Of a stretch of DNA of 64,000 nt, positions 1-8,413 are shown piece after piece. The position numbers and the translations under genes are program-made. The notes under the pieces are model-generated. The model saw only the letters and a list, made by a program, of their open reading frames with translations, ran no database searches and was not told the origin of the DNA. The stretch comes from Pseudonocardia parietis (GTDB lineage: Bacteria > Actinomycetota > Actinomycetes > Mycobacteriales > Pseudonocardiaceae). Positions within the stretch are counted from its first letter, which is position 1. Every line of letters begins with the position of its first letter. The stretch spans positions 5,270,001 through 5,334,000 of the forward strand of contig NZ_JAGINU010000001.1 in the NCBI RefSeq assembly GCF_017876315.1, given 5' to 3'.

Positions 1-601
1 CGGCCGCGGTGGCACTCTCCGGCCGGTGCACGTCGTGGAAGTGCGCCCACAGCGGGTCCAGCCAGGCCATCGGGTGCTCGGGCAGCATCTCGACCACGAC
101 ACCGCCCCCGCCGCCGCGGACCGCGTCGTTCAGGGCGGCGAGGAACGGGGGCAGGTCGACGACGTTGTGCAGCACGTGGTGGCAGAGCACGACGTCGTGC
201 CGCCCGGCCCGCTCCGCGACGTCCGGCCAGCCGCCGTGCACGGTGCCGGACGGGAGGCGCCGCTCGCGCGCGGCCGCCGCGAACGCCCCGAGCATGTCGG
301 CCTGCCGGTCGACCCCGACGACCCGCGCGACCGGTGACGGCTCGGGCCACGCGGCGGCGAAGGCGGCGTCACCGCCCCCGCAGCCGACGTCCAGCAGCGA
401 CGCCCCCGCGCAGGTCCGGGCCGCGGCCCGTTCGGCGAGCGCGCGGGCGGCGGTGCGGGACGGGGTGTCGGCAGGGACCGCCGGCGGGGCGAAGTCGGTG
501 GGGACGTGCGTCCACGGGTCGGCCGGGGCCGCGCGCAGGATGTGCTCGGGGATCCCGCGCGCGGACTGGCGTTCCCGCCACCGTGTCGCCGCGACGCCCA
601 T
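1..601 (-). CDS. class I SAM-dependent methyltransferase (C-terminus outside window)
   Basis: This is a Rossmann-fold methyltransferase; the substrate cannot be told from the sequence. The 200 residues visible have motif I (LLDVGCGGGD, residues about 69-78), an acidic residue ending the second strand (VVGVDRQADM) and a motif IV-like stretch (HDVVLCHHVLHNVVDLPPF). The reading frame is open to base 1, so the C-terminus lies outside the window. The ATG at 601-599 was chosen because a -10-like TACTCT sits six bases upstream and no Shine-Dalgarno sequence is visible, as expected of a leaderless transcript. It follows ileS on the same strand, but a strong nested inverted repeat separates them, so it is probably its own transcription unit. 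Confidence 0.8.
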   Translation of the reverse strand, partial: MGVAATRWRERQSARGIPEHILRAAPADPWTHVPTDFAPPAVPADTPSRTAARALAERAAARTCAGASLLDVGCGGGDAAFAAAWPEPSPVARVVGVDRQADMLGAFAAAARERRLPSGTVHGGWPDVAERAGRHDVVLCHHVLHNVVDLPPFLAALNDAVRGGGGGVVVEMLPEHPMAWLDPLWAHFHDVHRPESATAA

Positions 602-607
602 GGGGCG

Positions 608-613
608 AGAGTA
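608..613 (-). promoter_or_regulatory. -10 box (TACTCT) of a leaderless methyltransferase promoter
   Basis: TANNNT motif exactly 6 bp before the ATG at 601, with no Shine-Dalgarno sequence. The same spacing recurs at ten other genes in this window. Confidence 0.45.
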
Positions 614-629
614 GTGGGCCGTTCCACCC

Positions 630-691
630 TGATCACGGATCGGGAAGCCCCGCGGCCACACATGGCCGTCTCGGTTCCCGACCCGTGATCA
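630..691. terminator. nested inverted repeat downstream of ileS
   Basis: Outer arms of 17 bp (630-646 and 675-691, one mismatch) start and end in TGATCA. Inside is a second hairpin, CGGCCA/TGGCCG (653-658 and 663-668). It begins 6 bp after the ileS stop. It lacks a T-run, which is common for actinobacterial terminators, so termination is an inference from position and stem strength. Confidence 0.55.
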
Positions 692-697
692 CAGGCG

Positions 698-3600
698 TCA
701 GGCCTTCGCGACCGCCGCCCGCAGCTCGGCCGACGCGCCGTCGGGGCCGACGACCTGGCCGGACGATGCCGCGCCGTCGGCGGAGCCGTAGGAGACCGCC
801 GTCGCCAGCACCTCGCCCGCGACGAACGCCTCGTGTACCCGCACCGCGTCGAGCACCAGGTCCGGCCCGTCGAGGGTCAGCCCGATCCGGTCGGACACGG
901 CGAGCCCGGCGTCGCGGCGGGCCTGCTGGACGACCCGGACGACGTCGCGGGCGGTGCCTTCCGCGGCCAGCTCCGGCGTGACCGTCGTGTCCAGCACGAC
1001 CAGTCCGGCGTTCCCGGGCAGGGCCTGCGTCCGCTCGGGGTCGGCGGCGACGAGCTTCTCGGTGAACTCGCCGTCGTTCAGGGTGATCCCGGCGGTGAGG
1101 ACGGTGCCGTCCGCTTCGCGCTGCCACTCCCCCGCCTTGACCGCGCGGATGCACTTCTGGACGTCGCCGCCCAGGCGCGGTCCGGCGGCCCGGGCGTTGA
1201 CCGCGATCTCGAACCGGCCGTGCGCGGCGACGTCGTCGGTCAGCTCGACCGAGCGCACGTTGACCTCGTCGCGCAGCAGCCCGGTGAACGGCTCCAGGGC
1301 CGCGGCGTCGGCCGCCGCCACGGTGAGCCCGGGCAGTGGCTGGCGCACCCGGACCTTCGACGACTTGCGCAGCGACAGCGCCGCCGAGGCCACCTGCCGG
1401 GTCCGGTCCATGCCGGCGACCAGCTCGTGGTCCCGCGGCAGGCCGACGTCCACGGCGTGCGTCGACACCGAGGGGTCCGACCCGCCCGGCCAGTCGGTCA
1501 GGTGCACCGACCGGCCACCGGTCAGCCCGCGCCAGATCGACTCGGTGGTCAGTGGCAGCAGCGGCGCGGCGACCCGGCAGGTCACCTCCAGCACGGTGTG
1601 CAGGGTGTCGACGGCGTCGCGGCGCACGGCGTCGTCGGCGGACCAGAACCGCTCCCGGGAGCGGCGGACGTACCAGTTGGTCAGCGTCTCGGCGTGCTCG
1701 CGGATCCGCTCACAGGCCCCGGCGATGTCGTAGGCGTCCATCGCCGCGGTGACGCCGTCGACCAGATCCGCGGTCTTGGCCAGCACGTAGCGGTCCAGCA
1801 CGTGCGGCGAGTCGGTCCGGAAGGTGCCGCGCTGCTCACCGGCATAGAGCGACAGGAAGTACCAGGTGTTCCACAGCGGCAGGATCGCCTGCCGGACGCC
1901 CTCGCGGATGCCCTGCTCGGTGACGACCAGGTTCCCGCCGCGCAGGATCGGGCTCGCCATGAGGAACCACCGCATGGCGTCGGACCCGTCGCGGTCGAAG
2001 ACCTCGTTGACGTCCGGGTAGTTCTTGCGCGACTTGGACATCTTCGCGCCGTCGTCGCCCAGGACGATGCCGTGCGCCGAGCAGTTGCGGAACGCGGGCC
2101 GGTCGAACAACGCCGTGGCCAGCACGTGCAGCGTGTAGAACCAGCCGCGGGTCTGGCCGTTGTACTCGACGATGAAGTCGCCCGGGTAGTGGTGCTCGAA
2201 CCAGTCCGCGTTCTCGAACGGGTAGTGCACCTGGGCGAACGGCATCGAGCCGGACTCGAACCAGCAGTCCAGCACCTCCGGGACCCGGCGCATGGTGCTC
2301 GCGCCCGTCGGGTCGTCCGGGTTGGGGCGGGTCAGCTCGTCGACGTAAGGCCGGTGCAGGTCGGTCGGGCGCACACCGAAGTCGCGCTCCATCTCCTCCA
2401 GCGAGCCGTAGACGTCGGTCCGCGGGTAGCGCGGGTCGTCGGACTGCCACACCGGGATCGGGCTGCCCCAGTAGCGGTTGCGGGAGATGCCCCAGTCCCG
2501 GGCGCCCTCGAGCCACTTGCCGAACTGGCCGTCCCGCACGTGCGCGGGCGTCCAGTTGATCTGCTGGTTCAGCTCGACCATCCGGTCCCGGAACTGCGTG
2601 ACGCGCACGAACCAGGAGTCGACGGCGCGCTGGATGAGCGCGTTGCCGCAGCGCCAGCAGTGCGGGTACGGGTGGTCGTAGGTCTCGTGGCGGAGCAGGA
2701 CACCCTGCACGTGCGGGTTCGTCCGCTCCTTCAGGTCCCGGATGATCTGCGGGTTCGCGTCGAAGACCTGCATCCCGGCGTACGGCGGCACCTCGACGGT
2801 GAACTCGCCGCGGGAGTCGACCGGGTTGGCGACCTCGATGCCGGCCGCGTCGGTGACCTCCTTGTCCTCCTCACCGAAGGCGGGCGCGATGTGCACCAGG
2901 CCGGTGCCGTCCTCGGTGGTGACGTAGTCCGCGGCGAGCACCCGGTGGGCGTTCTCGCGGCCGGCGAAGAAGTCGAACGGCGGGGTGTAGGTCAGCCCGA
3001 GCAGCTCGGAGCCCTTCATCCGGGCACGCACCGGCGGCTCCTCGCCCAACTCGCGGGCGTAGGCGGCGACCCGGGCCTCGGCGAGCAGCCAGCGCTCCCC
3101 GTTCGCCTCGACCACCACGTAGTCGACGTCCGGGTGCACGGCGGCGGCCAGGTTCGAGGGCAGCGTCCACGGCGTCGTCGTCCAGACCAGGGCGAGCGCG
3201 CCGTCGAGGTCGGCGTTGCCGGGTGCCGCGAGCCGCAGCCCGACGGTGACGGCCGGGTCCTGCCGGTCGAGGTAGACGTCGTCCATCTTGGTCTCGGTGG
3301 CCGACAGCGGCGTCTCGCAGCGCCAGCAGTACCAGAGCACGCGGAAACCGGAGTAGACGAGACCCTTGTCCCACAACGACTTGAACGCCCACATGACGGA
3401 CTCCATGTAGTCCAGGTCGAGCGTCTTGTAGTCGTTGTCGAAGTCGACCCAGCGGGCCTGGCGGGTCACGTAGTCGCGCCACTCACCGGTGTAGCGCAGC
3501 ACGGAGGTACGGCACGCCTCGTTGAACGCGGCCACACCCATCTCTTCGATCTCGGACTTGTGCTTGATGCCGAGCTGGCTCTCGGTCTCCACCTCGGCGG

Positions 3601-3895
3601 GCAGGCCGTGGGTGTCCCAGCCGAACCGGCGCTCGACCCGGTGCCCGCGCTGGGTGCGGTAGCGCGGGATCACGTCCTTGACGTAGCCGGTGAGCAGGTG
3701 CCCGTAGTGCGGCAGTCCGTTGGCGAACGGCGGACCGTCGTAGAAGACGAACTCGTCGGCCCCGTTCTCGCCGGCGGGGCGCTGCTCGACCGAGGCCCGG
3801 AAGGTGTCGTCGGCGTCCCAGGAGGCGAGCACGTCCTGCTCGAGCCGGGGGAACGTCGGATGGGCGGGGACCTCGGGATACCCGGTGTCGCTCAC
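698..3895 (-). CDS. ileS: isoleucyl-tRNA synthetase, eukaryote-like IleS2 type
   Basis: Charges tRNA-Ile with isoleucine in the cytoplasm. The protein is 1065 residues, a normal length for this type. The class I signature HYGH is at residues 63-66, inside PPFANGLPHYGH, and KMSKS is at about 618-622. The HYGH form and the following KNYPDV are typical of the IleS2 branch found in mycobacteria and eukaryotes, not the HIGH form of Escherichia coli IleS. The GTG start at 3895 has GAGGAG upstream; a longer frame from 3967 would run into the T-box hairpin and is rejected. The 5' leader is a T-box riboswitch with an AUC specifier, so expression should respond to uncharged tRNA-Ile. It follows wag31 and a membrane protein gene, as in related genomes. 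Confidence 0.97.
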   Translation of the reverse strand: MSDTGYPEVPAHPTFPRLEQDVLASWDADDTFRASVEQRPAGENGADEFVFYDGPPFANGLPHYGHLLTGYVKDVIPRYRTQRGHRVERRFGWDTHGLPAEVETESQLGIKHKSEIEEMGVAAFNEACRTSVLRYTGEWRDYVTRQARWVDFDNDYKTLDLDYMESVMWAFKSLWDKGLVYSGFRVLWYCWRCETPLSATETKMDDVYLDRQDPAVTVGLRLAAPGNADLDGALALVWTTTPWTLPSNLAAAVHPDVDYVVVEANGERWLLAEARVAAYARELGEEPPVRARMKGSELLGLTYTPPFDFFAGRENAHRVLAADYVTTEDGTGLVHIAPAFGEEDKEVTDAAGIEVANPVDSRGEFTVEVPPYAGMQVFDANPQIIRDLKERTNPHVQGVLLRHETYDHPYPHCWRCGNALIQRAVDSWFVRVTQFRDRMVELNQQINWTPAHVRDGQFGKWLEGARDWGISRNRYWGSPIPVWQSDDPRYPRTDVYGSLEEMERDFGVRPTDLHRPYVDELTRPNPDDPTGASTMRRVPEVLDCWFESGSMPFAQVHYPFENADWFEHHYPGDFIVEYNGQTRGWFYTLHVLATALFDRPAFRNCSAHGIVLGDDGAKMSKSRKNYPDVNEVFDRDGSDAMRWFLMASPILRGGNLVVTEQGIREGVRQAILPLWNTWYFLSLYAGEQRGTFRTDSPHVLDRYVLAKTADLVDGVTAAMDAYDIAGACERIREHAETLTNWYVRRSRERFWSADDAVRRDAVDTLHTVLEVTCRVAAPLLPLTTESIWRGLTGGRSVHLTDWPGGSDPSVSTHAVDVGLPRDHELVAGMDRTRQVASAALSLRKSSKVRVRQPLPGLTVAAADAAALEPFTGLLRDEVNVRSVELTDDVAAHGRFEIAVNARAAGPRLGGDVQKCIRAVKAGEWQREADGTVLTAGITLNDGEFTEKLVAADPERTQALPGNAGLVVLDTTVTPELAAEGTARDVVRVVQQARRDAGLAVSDRIGLTLDGPDLVLDAVRVHEAFVAGEVLATAVSYGSADGAASSGQVVGPDGASAELRAAVAKA

Positions 3896-3929
3896 GGCTG
3901 CTCCTCGTGCGATGTCCGTCTCGCACGGG

Positions 3930-4110
3930 GACGACACCGGCCCGTTCGGGCCGCGCCGCGGTACCACCCCGCTTGCGCCCGCCGTGGCGCGCGCCTCTCG
4001 TTCAACGGCGATGACGGGCCGCTCCCGTCCGGTTCTACTCGGGCCCAGCCCTCGGGTGGCTGCGGCCGTTTCTTCCGGAGGCTCCCCGGTGATGGCCGGA
4101 TCGGTGCCTG
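3930..4110 (-). promoter_or_regulatory. T-box riboswitch of ileS (AUC specifier, translational type)
   Basis: Read on the minus strand, the leader has the short actinobacterial stem I with the specifier AUC (4093-4091) in GGCCATCACCGGGGAGCC, then GGAAGAAAC, GTAGAACCGG, and the T-box core GGGGTGGTACCGCGG (3971-3957) whose UGG pairs with the tRNA 3' end. A hairpin CGGCCC/GGGCCG (3938-3953) follows. A further hairpin, GTGCGA/TCGCAC, lies directly ahead of the GAGGAG Shine-Dalgarno sequence of ileS. There is no terminator with a T-run, so control of translation, as known for mycobacterial ileS, is more likely than attenuation. Uncharged tRNA-Ile would release the ribosome site. Confidence 0.93.
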
Positions 4111-4162
4111 TGGAATCAGGGTAGCGCGGGCGGGCTCGCGAATATTCCGCAGCCCCGCGCGG

Positions 4163-5503
4163 CTACCGGACCTGAGCCGGGTGCCGCTCGGCGAGGGTCC
4201 GGTTCGGCGAGCACCAGCCGCACGGGGTGAACCCGAGCTCGACCGCCTCGCTGACCGGCAGCGGGATCACCGCCCGGCCGGACAACGCCCGGCAGGTCTG
4301 CACGTGGTAGCGCGGGTGCTCGTCGATGACCAGTACCTCGTCGGGCAGCCGGGCCACCACGTTCGCCGCCGTCGGGTCGCGGGGCTCCTCGGGGGCCTCC
4401 CCGTCGACCGGCGCCTGCGTGGTGTCGGCAGCGCCGCCCTGCGCCGGGGCACCGCCGGTCGGGGGTGCGTCGCCCCCGCCACCGGACGGGTCCGGCGATC
4501 CATCGGTGCCCGCGCCCGCCACCGCTGCGGTCACACCGGCGCCTGCCGGGGGGCCCGCCGTGTCGGCGGGCCGGCTCTGGTCGGTGCCCTGCGCCGCCGC
4601 CGGGACGGCCGTCGTGGCTGCCGCCGGTCCGCCTCCGGCGTCCGCACCGGTCGCGGAGGTGGCAGTAGACGTGGCCGTGGTGGCCTCGCCGGGCCGGCCG
4701 TCACCGGCCGGGCCCTGGGCCCGTTCGCCGGAGCCCGCCCCGAATCCGGGATCGTCACCGGGGCTCCGGTCGGAGCCGGCCGCAGCACCGGCCGCGGCTG
4801 CACCGGCGGTCGCGGCCCCGGCCGCCGTCGCGACCGTCACGTCGTCGTGCCGGCTCCCGCCGGGATCTCCCGGCGCGGACCCGCCTGCATCGGCCCCCGT
4901 GGTGTCCGGGGCACCCTCGCCGCCGGCCACCGGCCCGGAGGTAGTGGGGTCACCCGCCGGAACCGCGCTGCCCTGGCGGGGAACAGCACCGTCCTCGGCA
5001 TCGTCCGGGCGACCACCGACCGGCGCACCGGATCCGGCTGAGCCGGATTCGGCTACGGAGAGTGACGAAGAACCACCCGGACGGGAAACGCCGGGCGGTC
5101 CCTGTGCGGAGCCGGACGGCCGGACGACCGGCATCTGGATGGTCGGTTCGGACGCGTTCGCGGCGTCCGGCGACGTTCCGGCCGCCCCCGCGGGACGTAC
5201 GGAGCCGCCGGCGCCGCCGGTCTCCGGGCGGACGACCGGCAGCACCTGCGTCGCCGGTTCCATGTCCGGGCCGGAGCCCGCCATCGCCCGCTCCGGCGGG
5301 GCACCGATCGCGGCCCCGCCGCTCTCGGACCGGTCACCGGCCCGCACCGCGGACCGGGTCTGCCACCAGTCGTAGAGCAACGCGAGGCCGGCGAGCAGGC
5401 TGATGCCCACCGACGTCCAGGCCAGTGCCACCACGTGCAGGAACCATCCTGCGAGCAGTAGCACCAGCGCGATGACCACGAGGATCAGGACCAGCACCAG
5501 CAT
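4163..5503 (-). CDS. membrane-anchored protein with long disordered linker and C-terminal putative zinc site
   Basis: Function unknown. The 446-residue protein starts with two hydrophobic segments (about 1-22 and 24-44) ending in WWQTR. About 340 residues rich in Gly, Ala, Pro, Asp and Thr follow, low in complexity and probably disordered. The folded tail (about 388-431) has H400-x3-C404 and a PCGWCSP turn with C428 and C431. That spacing resembles the small zinc-binding modules of Ada-type proteins (Cys, then PCxxC), so metal binding is a reasonable inference. It lies between wag31 and ileS, where actinobacteria often carry a poorly conserved membrane protein. A link to cell-pole growth is suggested only by position. 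Confidence 0.7.
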   Translation of the reverse strand: MLVLVLILVVIALVLLLAGWFLHVVALAWTSVGISLLAGLALLYDWWQTRSAVRAGDRSESGGAAIGAPPERAMAGSGPDMEPATQVLPVVRPETGGAGGSVRPAGAAGTSPDAANASEPTIQMPVVRPSGSAQGPPGVSRPGGSSSLSVAESGSAGSGAPVGGRPDDAEDGAVPRQGSAVPAGDPTTSGPVAGGEGAPDTTGADAGGSAPGDPGGSRHDDVTVATAAGAATAGAAAAGAAAGSDRSPGDDPGFGAGSGERAQGPAGDGRPGEATTATSTATSATGADAGGGPAAATTAVPAAAQGTDQSRPADTAGPPAGAGVTAAVAGAGTDGSPDPSGGGGDAPPTGGAPAQGGAADTTQAPVDGEAPEEPRDPTAANVVARLPDEVLVIDEHPRYHVQTCRALSGRAVIPLPVSEAVELGFTPCGWCSPNRTLAERHPAQVR

Positions 5504-5589
5504 CGGCGAACTCCGTCGGTCGGCAGCGGCACCCGGCCACTACCCGGTCGTCGTCGGTCGTCTCGGGCGCGCCATCGCGCGCCCGAGCG

Positions 5590-6447
5590 TCAGCTTCCGG
5601 TGTCGGCCCGCTGGCCGTAACCGGAGGCGGCATACCCGCCGTTCGAACTCGACCGGTTGGCAGTGCTGCCGGAGCTGTCCGACGGAGCGGCCGACCCGCG
5701 TCCTTCCAGGTCGCGCAGCTGCGACTCCAGATAGGTCTTGAGCCGGGTGCGGTACTCCCGCTCGAAGGTGCGGAGCTCGTCGATCTTCTTCTCCAGCACG
5801 GACTTGTCGCGCTGGATGGCGCCCATGATCTCGTTCTGCTTGCGCTCGGCCTCGCTGACCAGGCCCGAAGCCTTGTCCCGCGACTGCCGCTCGAGCGTCT
5901 CGGCCCGGCCACGGGCGTCGTTGAGCATGGTCTCGGAACGCGTGCGGGCGTCGTTGACCAGGCCGTCGGACTTGGTGCGCGCGTCGGAGAGCAGCTGCTC
6001 GGACTTCGTCCGGGCGTCCGACAGCATCGTGTCGGCCTCGTTCTTGGCCTCGGCGGTGAGCCGGTCGGCCATCTCCTGGGCCAGGCCCAGGACCTTGGCG
6101 GCCTGCACGTGGTGGTCGCCACCGTCGGAGTCGGAGGCGCCGGCCAGCTGCGGTGCCGGCGCACCGACCCCGCGGCCCATCGGAGTGGGCGAGGCCTGTT
6201 GCAGCGCCTGGGTCTGCGCCGGAGCCGGCTGGCTACGGGCCTCCTCCAGGTCGGCCTCGGCGTCGCCGAGGCGCTGCTCGAGCTGCGCGACCTGGTCGCG
6301 CAGGTCGTCGTTCTCACCGATCAGTCGGGCCAACTCGGCCTCGACCAGATCGAGGAAGGCGTCGACCTCGTCCTCGTTGTATCCCCGCTTCCCGATCGGG
6401 GGTTTGCTGAACGCGACGTTATGAACGTCGGCGGGCGTCAGCGGCAT
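5590..6447 (-). CDS. wag31: DivIVA-family polar growth scaffold Wag31
   Basis: Coiled-coil scaffold that senses negative membrane curvature at the poles and recruits the wall-elongation machinery; essential in mycobacteria. The 285 residues begin with the conserved lipid-binding segment (MPLTPADVHNVAF, then KRGYNEDEVDAFLDLVE). A first coiled coil follows at about 35-70, a Pro/Ala/Gln-rich linker at 70-100, and a long second coiled coil at about 110-250 containing repeats of the DARTKSEQLLS kind. The tail is Gly/Ser-rich. The start has AGGTGATCCG upstream. It lies in the conserved order sepF, yggT, wag31. Confidence 0.96.
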   Translation of the reverse strand: MPLTPADVHNVAFSKPPIGKRGYNEDEVDAFLDLVEAELARLIGENDDLRDQVAQLEQRLGDAEADLEEARSQPAPAQTQALQQASPTPMGRGVGAPAPQLAGASDSDGGDHHVQAAKVLGLAQEMADRLTAEAKNEADTMLSDARTKSEQLLSDARTKSDGLVNDARTRSETMLNDARGRAETLERQSRDKASGLVSEAERKQNEIMGAIQRDKSVLEKKIDELRTFEREYRTRLKTYLESQLRDLEGRGSAAPSDSSGSTANRSSSNGGYAASGYGQRADTGS

Positions 6448-6494
6448 CGGATCACCTCATGCGGTCCTCGGCGGCACTCCCGGGTGACTGGGGC

Positions 6495-6791
6495 TCATCC
6501 CAGGAGCTGTGATCTGACGGCGGTCATCGCGATGAACACCACCAGCACCAGCACCATAATCGACAGGTCCAGTCCTACGCCTCCGATGCGGACGACAGGA
6601 ATCACTCTCCGCAACAACTTGACCGGAGGATCGGTCACGGTGAAGACGACCTCGAGCGCCACCGCGGGCGGTCCGGCGGGATGCCACTGGCGGGCGAACG
6701 AGCGGACCATCTCGACGACGATCCGGGCTGCGAGCAGCAGCCAGAAGAAGAACAGGACGTAATAGACCAGGAAGCCGATGGCGGTGGACAC
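6495..6791 (-). CDS. YggT-family integral membrane protein
   Basis: Small membrane protein of 98 residues with two hydrophobic spans (about 5-25 and 72-92). Between them is the YggT signature: a conserved Arg near the first helix (AARIVVEMVR) and TDPPVKLLRRVIPVVRIGGVGLDLS. The biochemical role of the family is not settled; its constant position between sepF and wag31 ties it to division or polar growth. The sepF stop is 3 bp upstream, so the two genes are surely cotranscribed. Confidence 0.9.
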   Translation of the reverse strand: MSTAIGFLVYYVLFFFWLLLAARIVVEMVRSFARQWHPAGPPAVALEVVFTVTDPPVKLLRRVIPVVRIGGVGLDLSIMVLVLVVFIAMTAVRSQLLG

Positions 6792-6794
6792 GGC

Positions 6795-7559
6795 TCAATC
6801 CTGTCGGAAAGCTCCGCGCTCGGCGAGCCTGCGCGCGTCGTCCGCGGACACCTCGACGTCCGCGGGGGTGAGAAGGAACACCCGGTCGGTGACCTTGTCG
6901 ATCGAGCCGCGGAGCGCGAACGCCAGGCCGGCGGCGAAGTCGACCAGGCGCTTCGCTGCCGCGCCGTCCAGGTCGGTGAGGTTCATGATGACCGGCACAC
7001 CGTCGCGGTAGCGCTCGCCGATCGTGCGCGCCTCGTTGTAGCTGCGCGGGTGCAGCGTGGTGATCGAGGCCGGCGCGGCGGCGGCGCGGTCGCGCTGCTC
7101 GGGCACCGCCGACGGGACCGGTGCGACCGGCGCCGAGCGCTCCTCGCGCAGCGGTTCCCGGGAGGGGGGTCCGAAGGCGTCCGGGTCCATCGCGAGCGAT
7201 CCCCGCACGGCCGCTCCGGGGCCGCCACCGATGGGTGTCGGGGGCGCTCCCCGGTCTCCGGGGAGCGACGCCATGTCCCGCTCACCGCGCGGATCCTGCC
7301 GCACGGCGCGCGCCGAACGGACGGGTTCTCGCGCCGTACGGGCGCCCCAGCCGTCGTCGTACCCCGCGGGGACGTCGTAACGGTCGTCGGGGTAACCGTC
7401 CGGGTCGTTGAAACGGCCCCCGGCGCCGGACCAACGGTCACCGCGCGGGCCGGGCTGCTGCTCGCGGCCACCCCGGAAGCGCTCCGGTTCGTCCGCGTAG
7501 TCCATCTCGTCGGCCGGGACCATGCCGAAGTAGGCCTTCAGCCGGTACATCGCGCTCAT
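6795..7559 (-). CDS. sepF: cell division protein SepF
   Basis: Membrane tether for FtsZ in bacteria that lack FtsA. The 254-residue protein starts with a short amphipathic segment (MSAMYRLKAYFGM), has a charged and disordered middle of about 140 residues, and ends in the SepF core (about 163-254: LHPRSYNEARTIGERYRDG, then IMNLTDLDGAAAKRLVDFAAGL). The ATG at 7559 is used because GAGGGGA lies 6-7 bases upstream and the following sequence is the usual SepF N-terminus; a longer frame to 7655 is rejected. No ftsA gene is present in this cluster, which fits SepF acting as the main membrane anchor. Confidence 0.95.
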   Translation of the reverse strand: MSAMYRLKAYFGMVPADEMDYADEPERFRGGREQQPGPRGDRWSGAGGRFNDPDGYPDDRYDVPAGYDDGWGARTAREPVRSARAVRQDPRGERDMASLPGDRGAPPTPIGGGPGAAVRGSLAMDPDAFGPPSREPLREERSAPVAPVPSAVPEQRDRAAAAPASITTLHPRSYNEARTIGERYRDGVPVIMNLTDLDGAAAKRLVDFAAGLAFALRGSIDKVTDRVFLLTPADVEVSADDARRLAERGAFRQD

Positions 7560-7665
7560 CCGCTGTCCCCTCGCAGTACTGCTCGACTCCGTACGCGCAC
7601 CCAGGCACGCACCCGCGTTCTGGCGACGGTCTCGCCGATGGCCCGGTACCCGCACCGACCAGCGA

Positions 7666-8409
7666 TTACTCTGAGGCTATCCGGCGTTCCCCCACCAGGG
7701 CCGTACCGACACGCACCACTGTCGATCCGTGGTCGACGGCGACCTCCAGGTCGGCGCTCATCCCGGCCGACAGCTCGGTGGCCCCCGGATGCCGTTCCCG
7801 GACCCGCCGGGCCGCCTCGGCGATCTCGGCGAACGCCCGCTCCGGCTCCCGGTCCAGCGGCGCGACGGCCATCAGGCCTGCCAGCTCGAGGCCGGGCAGG
7901 TCCCTGACCAGGTCGGTCAGCTCGTCGAGGCCGTCATCGGGGACGCCGCCGCGCTCCGGGTCACCGTCCACGCTGTACTGGACGAGGACCGGCAGCGGCC
8001 CGGATCGCTCGCCCCGGTCCCGGGCCTTCGCGACCTCCTTGTCGATCGCCCGGGCCAGCCGCGGCGAGTCGACGGACTCGATACACGTCACCCACGGGAG
8101 CACCGCGCGTACCTTGTTCCGCTGCAGCCCGCCGACGAAGTGCCAGCGCAGGTCTGCGCCCGGGCGCAGGGCCGTCACCTCCGCCACCTTGGTCGCCGCC
8201 TCCTGGGCGCGGTTCTCGGCGAACCCGGTGAGACCCAGGTCGATCAGGTCGGCCACGTCGGGGGCGGGCACGGTCTTCGTCACCGCCAGCAGGGAGACCT
8301 CGTGCGGGTCCCGCCCCGCGGCCCGGCACGCCGCGTCGAGGCGTGCGCGGACGGCACCGAGCCGTTCCTTCAGGTCCGCCGTGCGTTCGGGAGGGTTGGA
8401 GTCGGCCAC
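7666..8409 (-). CDS. yggS: YggS-family pyridoxal phosphate-binding protein
   Basis: Fold type III alanine-racemase-like barrel that binds PLP and helps keep vitamin B6 and amino acid pools balanced; no enzyme activity is established for the family. It has 247 residues. The PLP lysine is in LLAVTKTVP (K45); further family motifs are FAENRAQEA, WHFVGGLQRNK, IESVD and LSAGMSADLEVAV. The GTG at 8409 is inferred: it starts 4 bp after the pgeF stop. Order pgeF-yggS-sepF is the standard one. Confidence 0.93.
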   Translation of the reverse strand: MADSNPPERTADLKERLGAVRARLDAACRAAGRDPHEVSLLAVTKTVPAPDVADLIDLGLTGFAENRAQEAATKVAEVTALRPGADLRWHFVGGLQRNKVRAVLPWVTCIESVDSPRLARAIDKEVAKARDRGERSGPLPVLVQYSVDGDPERGGVPDDGLDELTDLVRDLPGLELAGLMAVAPLDREPERAFAEIAEAARRVRERHPGATELSAGMSADLEVAVDHGSTVVRVGTALVGERRIASE

Positions 8410-8413
8410 GCCG

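Noticed and set aside
833..5041. Open frame of 1402 codons on the plus strand
   Set aside because: It is antisense to ileS, the T-box and the membrane protein gene; long antisense frames are expected at this GC content, and the sense proteins are clearly conserved.
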